Part shown: positions 27,062-34,823 of the stretch, in pieces
Numbering within the stretch: position 1 is the stretch's first letter
Layout: each line of letters opens with the position of its first letter
Assembly: GCA_035263105.1 (NCBI GenBank)
Contig: DATFRO010000044.1
Span: 42,659 to 106,658 of the forward strand
Reading direction: 5' to 3'
DNA length: 64,000 bases
From: DATBVX01 sp035263105
GTDB taxonomy: Bacteria; Pseudomonadota; Gammaproteobacteria; Steroidobacterales; Steroidobacteraceae
Made by a program: the position numbers and the translations under genes
The notes under the pieces: generated by a model
Database searches by the model: none
What the model saw: only the letters and a program-made list of their open reading frames with translations
What the model was told of the DNA's origin: nothing

Positions 27062-28045
27062 CTAGTTGATCGTTACAGTGAATGCGATGGTCTGGGGCCC
27101 GACGGCCTGCGTGAGGTCGCCGAGCGCAACTCGAATCGTCTGGGGTGCACCGGCCAGCAGTTCGCCGGCGTCGGTATCGGCGGCATCGCTCAAGGCAGTC
27201 GAGTTCAAGCGCAGCGACCCTGAGGCATAGGCGGTTCCCGCGGGGACCGGATCGGTGAACACGAAGCCGTGCGCTGTGCCGCTGCCCGCGACGCTCACCA
27301 CGATCTGGTAGTTGAGCCGTGCACCGGGCACCGGCGTGGCGCCGCCCGCAGGATCCACCACCGTCACGGTTTTCGCCAGAGTCACCTGCACGTCGCCGAC
27401 CAGGTACTCGCCGAAGACTTCAGCCTGTCCGCCTTTCGCGCCGGCGACCGCGTTGGTGCCGCCCGTGCCCTGGCCGGGAAACGTCGTGCCCGGCGCGCCG
27501 ATGCCGGTGGCGGCACGCGCATGCAGCGCGCTGCGCCCGATCGAGCCATCGGCAACGGAGGCCGGGATGTTGTTCACCAGCAGGATGGCTACCGACGCGT
27601 CCGGCGCGAGCGTCGGATCGTTGCTGCCGGCAACGTAGGCGACATCAGCCGCCGACAGGTCGCCGCTGGCGTCGCTGTCGAAATAGATCGCGGGCGCCGC
27701 CGCCTGCGGATCGAAGTTGTCGCCGCCGATCAGGTTGTCGATGCTGAGCGGGAAAGTTTCCGTGCCGTTGCCGGTGTTGGTGAGACGGAACAGCAGCACG
27801 CGACTCACGTCACCCGCCGACACGGAAACGGTGGAACTCACGCGTGTGATGTTCAGATCGAGGATCTCATCGACGAGGAACGTTGCGGCACCCGATTGCG
27901 CTGAACCCGGCACGCCACTGATCACGAAGCTCACCGTGGCCTGGCTCGAGACCGCAGTGCCCGCAGCGGTTCCGGCCGCGAATGCCGACGGCGTCGACAG
28001 TGCGCAGAACGCGATGATCGCCATGTAGTACTTAATCCGACTCAC
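27062..28045 (-). CDS. Secreted DUF11-type repeat protein, first gene of the run
   Basis: Exported protein of 327 residues (GTG start at 28045; an ATG at residue 8 is an alternative). Signal peptide MSRIKYYMAIIAFCALSTPSAFA. The mature part begins GTAAGTAVSSQATVSFVISG, closely parallel to the 25363-26439 product, including FLVDEILDLNITRVSS versus FLVDNKIDLTVSEVGG. Both end with ITFTVTIN- or FRATIN-like strands, so the two are paralogues. A DUF11-like C-terminal domain shows PGARLNYQIVVSVAGSGTAHG. It is preceded by a long structured leader. Confidence 0.83.
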   Translation of the reverse strand: MSRIKYYMAIIAFCALSTPSAFAAGTAAGTAVSSQATVSFVISGVPGSAQSGAATFLVDEILDLNITRVSSTVSVSAGDVSRVLLFRLTNTGNGTETFPLSIDNLIGGDNFDPQAAAPAIYFDSDASGDLSAADVAYVAGSNDPTLAPDASVAILLVNNIPASVADGSIGRSALHARAATGIGAPGTTFPGQGTGGTNAVAGAKGGQAEVFGEYLVGDVQVTLAKTVTVVDPAGGATPVPGARLNYQIVVSVAGSGTAHGFVFTDPVPAGTAYASGSLRLNSTALSDAADTDAGELLAGAPQTIRVALGDLTQAVGPQTIAFTVTIN

Positions 28046-28373
28046 TGCACCGTGCTCTCACTGCGAGCGGCGCGCTCTCAACGCACCGCAAAACGGACAA
28101 CCCGCGGGCCTCGGCTCGCGAGTCCGTTACAGCGAGATGACCGATGAGTTTGGTGCGGCGCGCAGCGGCTTGCTGTCCTTGCTGCGAAGATCCGGATTTT
28201 CCGAACCTGTGCAGGTGCTTGCGCGACGACCGGCTCCCTGGGGCTGAGCAGAAAACGGTTGTGATAATAGGGTCAATGGATTTAACTCAACGTGATCACA
28301 TTCACAGCGACCCGGGCCCCAAAATGACCGCTGTCACGGTTGTTCGCGGTGCCCAATGAGGCACTATTGCGCC
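28046..28373. other. Divergent intergenic region between DUF11-type operon and phaC
   Basis: 328 bases with probable promoters in both directions. For the minus-strand operon, TTGAGT and TATTAT 15 bases apart (about 28285 to 28259) would give a leader of about 200 bases. For phaC, TGTGATAAT (about 28260-28268) looks like an extended -10. An 8-base palindrome GTGATCAC lies near 28291. A 71-codon frame at 28144-28359 is judged spurious. Confidence 0.5.
28088..28128 (-). promoter_or_regulatory. Leader hairpin with U-run before the DUF11-type operon
   Basis: On the minus strand AACGGAC and GTCCGTT (7-bp stem) enclose a GC-rich 23-base segment with further internal pairing (CGCG/CGCG), followed directly by TTTTG. 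It sits about 43 bases before the first start codon, inside a region where a terminator would have no upstream gene to end. This makes an attenuator or riboswitch expression platform possible. Confidence 0.5.
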
Positions 28374-30227
28374 ATGAGCACGACGCGCCGAGCCGAGAGA
28401 CCTGCATCACAAAACGGGCCCGGAACTCGACGGCGGCGTCACGTTTTGTCCGCGGACAGTCCGACCGCGGCGCAGGCCGCGCAATCAGCCGCAACCGCGC
28501 AGATTCAGCCCCCCGGAAGTGATGGTTTTGCGCCTGCGGATCACTCGCGGCCCGAGCTCGATCACGCGGACGCCAACCAGGCCGCCGAGGAGATCCTGGG
28601 CGCGAATCCGCTGATCGGTTTCGATCGCTCCGAGATCCTCGACGGGCTCGGACGTCTCGCGAAAATGCTGGCGCTCGAGCCGGGCATCGTGGTGCGCGAG
28701 CAGCTCAACCTGGCACGCGAACTCGTCGGCGTGATGACGGGGGCTTCGCGACAACAGCCCGAGCCGAAAGATCGGCGCTTCAGTCACGAGGTGTGGCAGA
28801 AGAACGCGTACTACAAGCGCCTGATGCAGGGCTTCCTGGCGTGGCGCGAGAGCATGACGAAGATGCTCGAGGCGACCAATGCCACGCCGGAAGATCGCGA
28901 GCGCGCACGCTTCGCGCTGTCACTGGTCACCGAGGCTTTCGCGCCCACGAATTCGCTGCTGGGCAACCCGGGAGCGCTGCAACGCATTGCGCAGACGCGC
29001 GGCAAGAGCCTGCTGTTCGGCCTGCGCAACTTCGTCGACGATCTGGTCAACAACCGCGGCATGCCGAGCCAGGTCGATGCGCGCAAGTTCCAGGTCGGGA
29101 AGAATCTCGCGACGACACCGGGCGCCGTGGTGTTTCGCAACGAGGTGCTCGAGCTGCTGCAGTTTCAGCCCGCGACCGGCGAGGTCTTTCGGCGTCCGCT
29201 CCTCATCGTGCCGCCGCAGATCAACAAGTTCTACGCGCTCGACCTGAGCCCCGGGCGAAGCTTCGCCGAGTACGCCACGCGCAACGGCGTGCCGGCGTTC
29301 GCGATCAGCTGGCGCAATCCAACTGCCGCGCAACGCGACTGGAATCTCGAGACCTACCTGACGGCGTGCAGGGAAGCGATCGGGGTGGTGAGCGAGATCT
29401 CCGGCAGCCCCGACGTCAACACGATGGCCGCCTGTGCCGGGGGATTCACGCTCGCAACGCTCCTCGGTCACCTGGCGGCGAGCGGCGATCGACGGGTACA
29501 TAGCGTCACACTCCTGGTGACGGTGCTCGACACGGAATCGCCGACCCTGCTCGGCACGTTCGCCTCACGCAGCGGAATCGCGGCGGCCATTCAACGCTCC
29601 CGCGCGCGCGGCGTGCTGGAAGGTGAGGACATGGCGCGCGCGTTCGCCTGGCTGCGCCCGAACGATCTCGTGTGGCTGTTCGTCGCGAACAACTGGGTGA
29701 TGGGCAATCGTCCGCCCGCCTTCGACATCCTCTACTGGAACTCAGACACGACGCGCTTGCCGGCGGAATTCCATGCGGACTTGTTGCGCATGTACCTGGA
29801 AAACCCGCTGATGAATGCGGGCCGCCTGCAGGTGCTGGGAACGCCGATCGACATGTCGCAGGTGAGCATCGACAGCTATGTCATCGCCGGCATCACCGAC
29901 CACATCACGCCGTGGCCCGCGTGCTACGAGTCGCGCAAGGTGCTGCGCGGCTCGATGACCTTCGTTCTCAGCTCGAGCGGTCACATCCAGAGCATCGTCA
30001 ATCCGCCCGGGAATCCGAAGGCCAGATACTTCCTCAACCCGGATCTTTCGCTCAACGCCGACCAGTGGCTCGAGACGGCGACACCGCATCCCGGCTCGTG
30101 GTGGGACCATTGGTTGAAGTGGTACGAGGCTCGCGGCGGCGGCAAGCGCGCGACGCCCGCGCATCTCGGGAGCGAACAGCACCCGGCAGGCGATCCTGCG
30201 CCCGGCCGCTACGTCCACCAGCACTGA
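28374..30227 (+). CDS. phaC: Class II-type poly(3-hydroxyalkanoate) synthase
   Basis: Cytosolic polymerase that joins 3-hydroxyacyl-CoA into PHA on granules, about 617 residues. The catalytic Cys is in NTMAACAGGFT, where the usual first Gly of the G-X-C-X-G box is Ala. The Asp is in GITDHITPW and the His in SSSGHIQSI. Conserved blocks include LFGLRNFVDDLVNN, IVPPQINKFYALDLSPGRS and FAISWRNP, closest to class II (medium-chain) synthases. About 60 Ala/Gln-rich residues precede the family-like part; the choice between ATGs at 28356 and 28374 is not decided by a Shine-Dalgarno. It is followed by phaZ and a phasin gene, the classical granule cluster. Confidence 0.93.
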   Translation: MSTTRRAERPASQNGPGTRRRRHVLSADSPTAAQAAQSAATAQIQPPGSDGFAPADHSRPELDHADANQAAEEILGANPLIGFDRSEILDGLGRLAKMLALEPGIVVREQLNLARELVGVMTGASRQQPEPKDRRFSHEVWQKNAYYKRLMQGFLAWRESMTKMLEATNATPEDRERARFALSLVTEAFAPTNSLLGNPGALQRIAQTRGKSLLFGLRNFVDDLVNNRGMPSQVDARKFQVGKNLATTPGAVVFRNEVLELLQFQPATGEVFRRPLLIVPPQINKFYALDLSPGRSFAEYATRNGVPAFAISWRNPTAAQRDWNLETYLTACREAIGVVSEISGSPDVNTMAACAGGFTLATLLGHLAASGDRRVHSVTLLVTVLDTESPTLLGTFASRSGIAAAIQRSRARGVLEGEDMARAFAWLRPNDLVWLFVANNWVMGNRPPAFDILYWNSDTTRLPAEFHADLLRMYLENPLMNAGRLQVLGTPIDMSQVSIDSYVIAGITDHITPWPACYESRKVLRGSMTFVLSSSGHIQSIVNPPGNPKARYFLNPDLSLNADQWLETATPHPGSWWDHWLKWYEARGGGKRATPAHLGSEQHPAGDPAPGRYVHQH

Positions 30228-30341
30228 GAGCTGCGCCGCGGTTGTGCACTCGATGCACGCTCGCCTGGCGGAATCCCTGTAGAGTCGCCCTTGACGCCCA
30301 GATCGCGTCGCGAGCGCGGGTTGCCGGTGAAGAAGCGGTCA

Positions 30342-31184
30342 ATGAGTCCGAAGATCGAATACATCGATGTCGACGGCGTGATGCTGCGCGTCGCGATCCG
30401 CTCCGGCCGCGCGGACCCGCCGCTCCTGCTCTTCAACGGCATCGGCGCCAATCTCGAGCTGGTGTTTCCGTTCATCGACGCGTTGCCCGACCGCGAAGTG
30501 ATCGTCTTCGACATGCCCGGCATCGGGCGCTCGCCGATGTGGTGGGTCCCGCGTCGTTTCAGCGGTATCTCGAAGTTGACGAGTCACCTGCTGGATCGAC
30601 TCGGCTATCGAGCCGTCGATGTCGCGGGAGTGTCGTGGGGAGGCGCGGTCGCGCAGCAGTTCGCACGACAGTTTCCGGATCGATGCCGGCGCCTCATCCT
30701 CGCGGCCACCTCCGCGGGCGCGCTGATGGTTCCGGGACGCCCGAGTGCGCTGATGAAAATGACCACGCCGCGACGCTACCTGTCGCCGCAATTCATGCAG
30801 AAGGCCGCGGGCACGATCTACGGCGGTGAAGTGCGCGATCGACCTGAGCTCGTAACCGCACACACCGCGCGGGTCATTCCGCCGCAGTTCATGGGTTACG
30901 TGTATCAACTCCTCGCCGGCATCGGCTGGACCAGCATTCATTGGCTGCACAAGCTCAGGCAGCCGACACTGATCATGGCGGGCTCGGATGATCCGCTCGT
31001 GCCACCGGTGAATGCGCGCCTGCTTTCGCTCCTCATCCCCGACAACCGCCTGCTGATCATCCCGGGGGGCGGACATCTCTTCATGCTCCATTGCCTGGAC
31101 CAGGTCATCCCGCCCATCCGCGATTTCCTCGGGGCCGTGAACTCCGAGGCTGCGCTCGCTGCCCCACTCACCCAGAAGGCTTGA
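30342..31184 (+). CDS. phaZ: Intracellular medium-chain PHA depolymerase
   Basis: Alpha/beta hydrolase of 280 residues, the length of Pseudomonas PhaZ (about 283). Family-specific stretches are LLLFNGIGANLELVFPFIDAL and LLAGIGWTSIHWLHKLRQPT. The nucleophile is in GVSWGGAVAQQ, the acid in AGSDDPLVPP and the histidine in GGGHLFM. It degrades stored polyester to 3-hydroxyacids. The ATG at 30342 is chosen by length; no strong Shine-Dalgarno is seen. It lies 114 bases after phaC. In pseudomonads a second synthase gene follows, but here a phasin gene does. Confidence 0.93.
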   Translation: MSPKIEYIDVDGVMLRVAIRSGRADPPLLLFNGIGANLELVFPFIDALPDREVIVFDMPGIGRSPMWWVPRRFSGISKLTSHLLDRLGYRAVDVAGVSWGGAVAQQFARQFPDRCRRLILAATSAGALMVPGRPSALMKMTTPRRYLSPQFMQKAAGTIYGGEVRDRPELVTAHTARVIPPQFMGYVYQLLAGIGWTSIHWLHKLRQPTLIMAGSDDPLVPPVNARLLSLLIPDNRLLIIPGGGHLFMLHCLDQVIPPIRDFLGAVNSEAALAAPLTQKA

Positions 31185-31257
31185 CAGACCGAGGGACCGG
31201 AACTATTGTGCATCGCGTCATTTGTTGCGTCGCAGTGCCAAACTTTACGGAGAAATC

Positions 31258-31767
31258 ATGGAGATTCGTGAGCAGGTGAGCGAGGCGCGCCAGAAGGCGC
31301 AGGCCCGCATTGAGAGCTATCGTCAGGCCTTGACGGCTACCGCCCGGCGCGCCGCCGAGCAAGCCGCTAATGGCGTTTGCGCGGCCCGGGAACCGATCCG
31401 TGTGATGGCGGATGCCGGGCGCCGCTTGAATGACATATCGCATCGGTACCTCGGTGAGCTGGTGAAGCAGCAGCTACAGACGCTCGAGGGGGTCATCGAA
31501 GACGGCAGCGAGCGGCTCAACCGCGCCGCCCGCGCACGGGACCTGCGCACCCTGATCGCCGAGCAGAAGAAACTCTATCCCGCGAGCCGCGAGCGGCTCG
31601 GACGCGATCTCAAGCTGACGTGGGCGCTTGCTGCGAGCACCGGCCGCGAAGTCGGAGCGCTGGCCTCCGAGGCGTATGCCGAACTGGTGCACGGGGTTCG
31701 CCCGGCTCGCAAGGCGCCGCGTCGTAAGAAGCGCGCGGCTGCGCGCAAAGCGTCGAAGGCGGCCTGA
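31258..31767 (+). CDS. Phasin-like PHA granule protein
   Basis: Helical granule-associated protein of 169 residues. The N-terminal two-thirds is an amphipathic coiled-coil-like region (REQVSEARQKAQARIESYRQ). The C-terminus is very basic and Ala/Lys-rich (RKAPRRKKRAAARKASKAA), like the histone-like tails of PhaF-type phasins that link granules to the nucleoid. GGAG lies 5 bases before the ATG at 31258. It is the last gene of the PHA cluster, with a terminator right after it. Confidence 0.82.
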   Translation: MEIREQVSEARQKAQARIESYRQALTATARRAAEQAANGVCAAREPIRVMADAGRRLNDISHRYLGELVKQQLQTLEGVIEDGSERLNRAARARDLRTLIAEQKKLYPASRERLGRDLKLTWALAASTGREVGALASEAYAELVHGVRPARKAPRRKKRAAARKASKAA

Positions 31768-31780
31768 GGACCTCTGGATT

Positions 31781-31812
31781 CGGGGCGCCCGCTCGACGGG
31801 CGCCCCGGCTTT
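31781..31812 (+). terminator. Terminator after the phasin gene
   Basis: Perfect 11-bp stem CGGGGCGCCCG / CGGGCGCCCCG with loop CTCGA, followed by GCTTTAG. It lies 13 bases after the phasin stop. The T-run is short, but the stem is very stable. Confidence 0.75.
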
Positions 31813-31864
31813 AGCCTCACGCCGGCCATTTCGCCCACAGGCAGGTAAGCACGGAACGAGCCGT

Positions 31865-31870
31865 TATAAT
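31865..31870 (+). promoter_or_regulatory. -10 element of pckG
   Basis: Perfect TATAAT, 81 bases before the chosen pckG start and downstream of the phasin terminator. No good -35 hexamer is seen at 16-18 bases, so the promoter may need an activator. Confidence 0.5.
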
Positions 31871-31951
31871 CCCGCCAAATCGAACTCCGCGCCGCCGGCC
31901 GCTGCCCGCCCTCCTCTCGGCTGCAGCGGCAAGCCGGCAAGTGAAGGACTC

Positions 31952-33724
31952 ATGGCGACCGCACCTCAGCAAGTCACGAACCTCAGCCAGGTCAGCCCGG
32001 CCGTCCGCGACTGGGTCGCCGAAGTAACGCGCCAGACCCGCCCGGACCGCGTGCACTGGTGCGATGGCTCGGATGAGGAATTCCGTTCGCTGCGCCAGGA
32101 GCTCGTGAATCGCAAGGAGCTGCTCGGCCTCAACGGCGCGACGCACCCGGGCTGCTACCTCTACCGCTCGCATCCCTCCGACGTCGCCCGCGTCGAGCAC
32201 CTGACGTTCGTCTGCACGACCTCACAGGCCGATGCCGGGCCCAACAACAACTGGCTGAGTCCCGCCGATGCGCACAAGCGCATGGACGATCTGTTCAAGG
32301 ATTGCATGCGCGGGCGCACGTTGTACGTCGTGCCCTACTGCATGGGGCCGCTGCAATCACCGTTCTCGCGCTGCGGCGTCGAGATCACCGACAGCGCCTA
32401 CGTCGTGCTCAACATGCGCCTCATGACGCGCATGGGCCGCGCGGCGCTCGAGCGCATCGCGCGCGATGGCAGTTTCGTGAAGGGGCTGCATTCGACCGGC
32501 GATCTGAATCCCGAGCGGCGCTTCATCATGCACTTCCCCGAGGAGCTCTCGATCCAGAGCTTCGGCTCGGGATACGGCGGCAATGCGTTGCTCGGCAAGA
32601 AATGCCACGCGCTGCGCATCGCCAGCTGGCAGGCGCGCAAGGAAGGCTGGCTGGCCGAGCACATGCTGATCGTCGGCGTCGAAAGTCCGACGGGCGAAAC
32701 GCACTACCTCGCGTGTGCATTCCCGTCCGCGTGCGGCAAGACCAATCTCGCGATGCTGATCCCGCCTGAAGGCTACAAGGGCTGGAAGATCTGGACGCTC
32801 GGCGACGACATTGCCTGGCTGCACCCGGGCAAGGACGGAAGGCTCTGGGCGATCAACCCGGAATCGGGCTACTTCGGCGTGGTGCCGGGCACCAACGCCA
32901 AGACCAATCGCAACGCGTACGAAATGATCCAGCACGACACGCTGTATACCAACGTCGCGCTGACCGCCGATCAGCAACCGTGGTGGGAAGGCCTGGAGTC
33001 CGGGCAGCCGGTCATCGACTGGCAAGGGCGTCCGTACGATCCGAAACGCGGGCCAGCCGCGCATCCCAATGCGCGCTTCACCGTCGCCGCCACACAGAAT
33101 CCCGGTTATTCGCCGCTGGCGGAGAGCGCCGCCGGCGTGCCGATTTCAGCGCTGATCTTCGGCGGCCGCCGCCGCGAGCTCGCGCCGCTGGTGTACGAGG
33201 CACGCGACTGGAATCACGGCGTGCTGGTCGGCGCCTCGGTCGCCTCCGAGACGACGGCTGCCGCGGTCGGTGAAGTCGGCGTCGTGCGCCGCGACCCGAT
33301 GGCCATGAAGCCTTTCTGCGGCTACAACTTCGCCGACTACTGGGCTCATTGGCTGAGTTTCCCGGGCCGCGCCAACCAGCTGCCGCACATCTTTCACGTC
33401 AACTGGTTCCGCCGCGACAAGGCCGGCAAGTTCCTGTGGCCGGGGTACGGCGACAATCTGCGTGTCCTGCGCTGGATCATCGACCGCTGCGCCGGACGCG
33501 CCACGGCGGCCGAGACACCGATCGGCATGCTGCCGCACCCCGCGGACATCGACGTCGCGGGTCTCAACCTCAGCCCGCAGACGATGCAGGACCTGGTCGC
33601 GGTCGATCCGCAGCTGTGGCGCCAGGAGATGAAGGACCTCGGAGAATACCTGCGCACCTTCGGCGCGCGCGTGCCGCCGAAGCTCCTCGAAGAACACAAG
33701 AAGGTGCTGGAACGACTCGGCTGA
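31952..33724 (+). CDS. pckG: GTP-dependent phosphoenolpyruvate carboxykinase
   Basis: Cytosolic gluconeogenic enzyme converting oxaloacetate and GTP to phosphoenolpyruvate, CO2 and GDP. The 590 residues match the GTP class (about 600). Visible: the P-loop with the reactive cysteine FPSACGKTNLAML, the second kinase motif WTLGDDIAWLH, the substrate region HSTGDLNPERRF, metal-site segments IFGGRRRELAPLVYEARDW and NYFVVPGTN-equivalent GYFGVVPGTNAKTN. GAAGGA is 4-5 bases before the ATG; the frame is open upstream but not family-like. Its position after PHA genes fits storage versus gluconeogenic carbon use. The next gene converges with only 18 bases between. Confidence 0.96.
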   Translation: MATAPQQVTNLSQVSPAVRDWVAEVTRQTRPDRVHWCDGSDEEFRSLRQELVNRKELLGLNGATHPGCYLYRSHPSDVARVEHLTFVCTTSQADAGPNNNWLSPADAHKRMDDLFKDCMRGRTLYVVPYCMGPLQSPFSRCGVEITDSAYVVLNMRLMTRMGRAALERIARDGSFVKGLHSTGDLNPERRFIMHFPEELSIQSFGSGYGGNALLGKKCHALRIASWQARKEGWLAEHMLIVGVESPTGETHYLACAFPSACGKTNLAMLIPPEGYKGWKIWTLGDDIAWLHPGKDGRLWAINPESGYFGVVPGTNAKTNRNAYEMIQHDTLYTNVALTADQQPWWEGLESGQPVIDWQGRPYDPKRGPAAHPNARFTVAATQNPGYSPLAESAAGVPISALIFGGRRRELAPLVYEARDWNHGVLVGASVASETTAAAVGEVGVVRRDPMAMKPFCGYNFADYWAHWLSFPGRANQLPHIFHVNWFRRDKAGKFLWPGYGDNLRVLRWIIDRCAGRATAAETPIGMLPHPADIDVAGLNLSPQTMQDLVAVDPQLWRQEMKDLGEYLRTFGARVPPKLLEEHKKVLERLG

Positions 33725-33742
33725 GTCTTCAGCGCTCGGCGC

Positions 33743-34642
33743 TCATTCCTCGCATACGAAGCGGATCGCCTGCGGCGAGTTCGCCTCCGGCAGTTTCCCG
33801 AGCCCGATGTAGCCCTCGCCCTTGATCTGCATGCTGTCGCGGCGCACGAACGCTTCCTCGCCCGCCGCCGAGAGCACGAAGGTGCCGTTGGTGCTCTGGT
33901 CGATGAGCACGAACTTGTTGCGATTGACCTCGATGCGCGCGTGCAGCCGCGAGATGAGGTTGCCCTTCACCACCAGGTCATTGTCCTCGGCGCGACCGAT
34001 GGCGATGTTGGTGCGCTGCTCGTCCACCACGACTTCCTGTCCCTGGTAGCGCAGGCGCATGCGCAGTTTCTTGCCGTCGCGCTGGTTCATCGCGATCGCC
34101 GGCAGCATGCTGGTGACATCCTCGGTCTGCCACAGCACCTCGAACAGCGCGACTTCGCTCGAGCGTCCCTTGAGCGTCGCAACATCGATCTGGCGCACCG
34201 AGGCTCGCCACTCGGGGGACAGCTGATCGACCATGGTCGCGGTGGTGATGATCTGCCCCGCCTTCGCCTGGCTGGTCATGCGATTGGCGGTGTGCACTGC
34301 GGCGCCGAAGATATCGCGATTCTCCAGCACCACCGGACCGTAGTGGCACCCGATGCGAATCGACACCGGCTGACCGTCCACCTTGAGCTCGGGGTGCGCG
34401 AGGATCGCCTGCTGCATCTGCCCGGCCGCGTTGAGCGCATCGTCGACCGTGGGGAAGGTCGACATCACTTCATCGCCCATCGTCTTGATGACCGTGCCGT
34501 TATGCTGCTCGGTCGCGGTGCGCATGATATCGATGCAGGTCGCCACCATGTCGCGCGCCTTGGCATCGCCCATCTGCTCATAGAGCTTCGTGCTCCCGAC
34601 CACGTCGGCGAACAGTATGGCGAGCTCGATATCCTTGCCCAT
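33743..34642 (-). CDS. Class III adenylate/guanylate cyclase with C-terminal FHA domain
   Basis: Signalling protein of 299 residues. The cyclase catalytic domain (about 1-175) has the metal-binding aspartates in ILFADVVGSTKLYEQMGD and IKTMGDEVMSTF and the transition-state Asn/Arg in AAVHTANRM, so it should be active. A C-terminal FHA domain (about 205-295) shows IAIGRAEDNDLVV, ISRLHARIEV and DQSTNGTFV, able to bind phosphothreonine. Fusion of cyclase and FHA couples nucleotide signalling to Ser/Thr kinase input. ATP versus GTP use cannot be told. The start at 34642 (MGKDIELAILF) matches the domain; a longer upstream frame does not. Confidence 0.9.
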   Translation of the reverse strand: MGKDIELAILFADVVGSTKLYEQMGDAKARDMVATCIDIMRTATEQHNGTVIKTMGDEVMSTFPTVDDALNAAGQMQQAILAHPELKVDGQPVSIRIGCHYGPVVLENRDIFGAAVHTANRMTSQAKAGQIITTATMVDQLSPEWRASVRQIDVATLKGRSSEVALFEVLWQTEDVTSMLPAIAMNQRDGKKLRMRLRYQGQEVVVDEQRTNIAIGRAEDNDLVVKGNLISRLHARIEVNRNKFVLIDQSTNGTFVLSAAGEEAFVRRDSMQIKGEGYIGLGKLPEANSPQAIRFVCEE

Positions 34643-34709
34643 GCTTATGCTTTCTGGTGCAACTGCTTGAAGTTGCGGGAAGTTCCGGGGCGATTTGCCG
34701 TGCCGGGCG

Positions 34710-34715
34710 ATTATA
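34710..34715 (-). promoter_or_regulatory. -10 element of the cyclase-FHA gene
   Basis: TATAAT on the minus strand, 67 bases before the chosen start. No matching -35 was found at the usual distance. Confidence 0.4.
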
Positions 34716-34823
34716 CGGGATGCCCGCGCGAGGCACATCCCGCGAAACGCGCCAAAGGCCGGACGTCCGTCGCGGTCCGCTTCACGGTGTCAGGGTTTCG
34801 CTCAAAACCGGCCGCCGGATGGA

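Noticed and set aside
28129..28255. Possible c-di-GMP-I (GEMM) riboswitch before the DUF11-type operon
   Set aside because: A CGCGCAAGC stretch and small hairpins are present, but the conserved core and tetraloop-receptor arrangement could not be matched.
28144..28359. 71-codon frame with CCPCC cysteine cluster in the divergent intergenic region
   Set aside because: No Shine-Dalgarno site, no hydrophobic or domain pattern, and it overlaps likely promoters on both strands.
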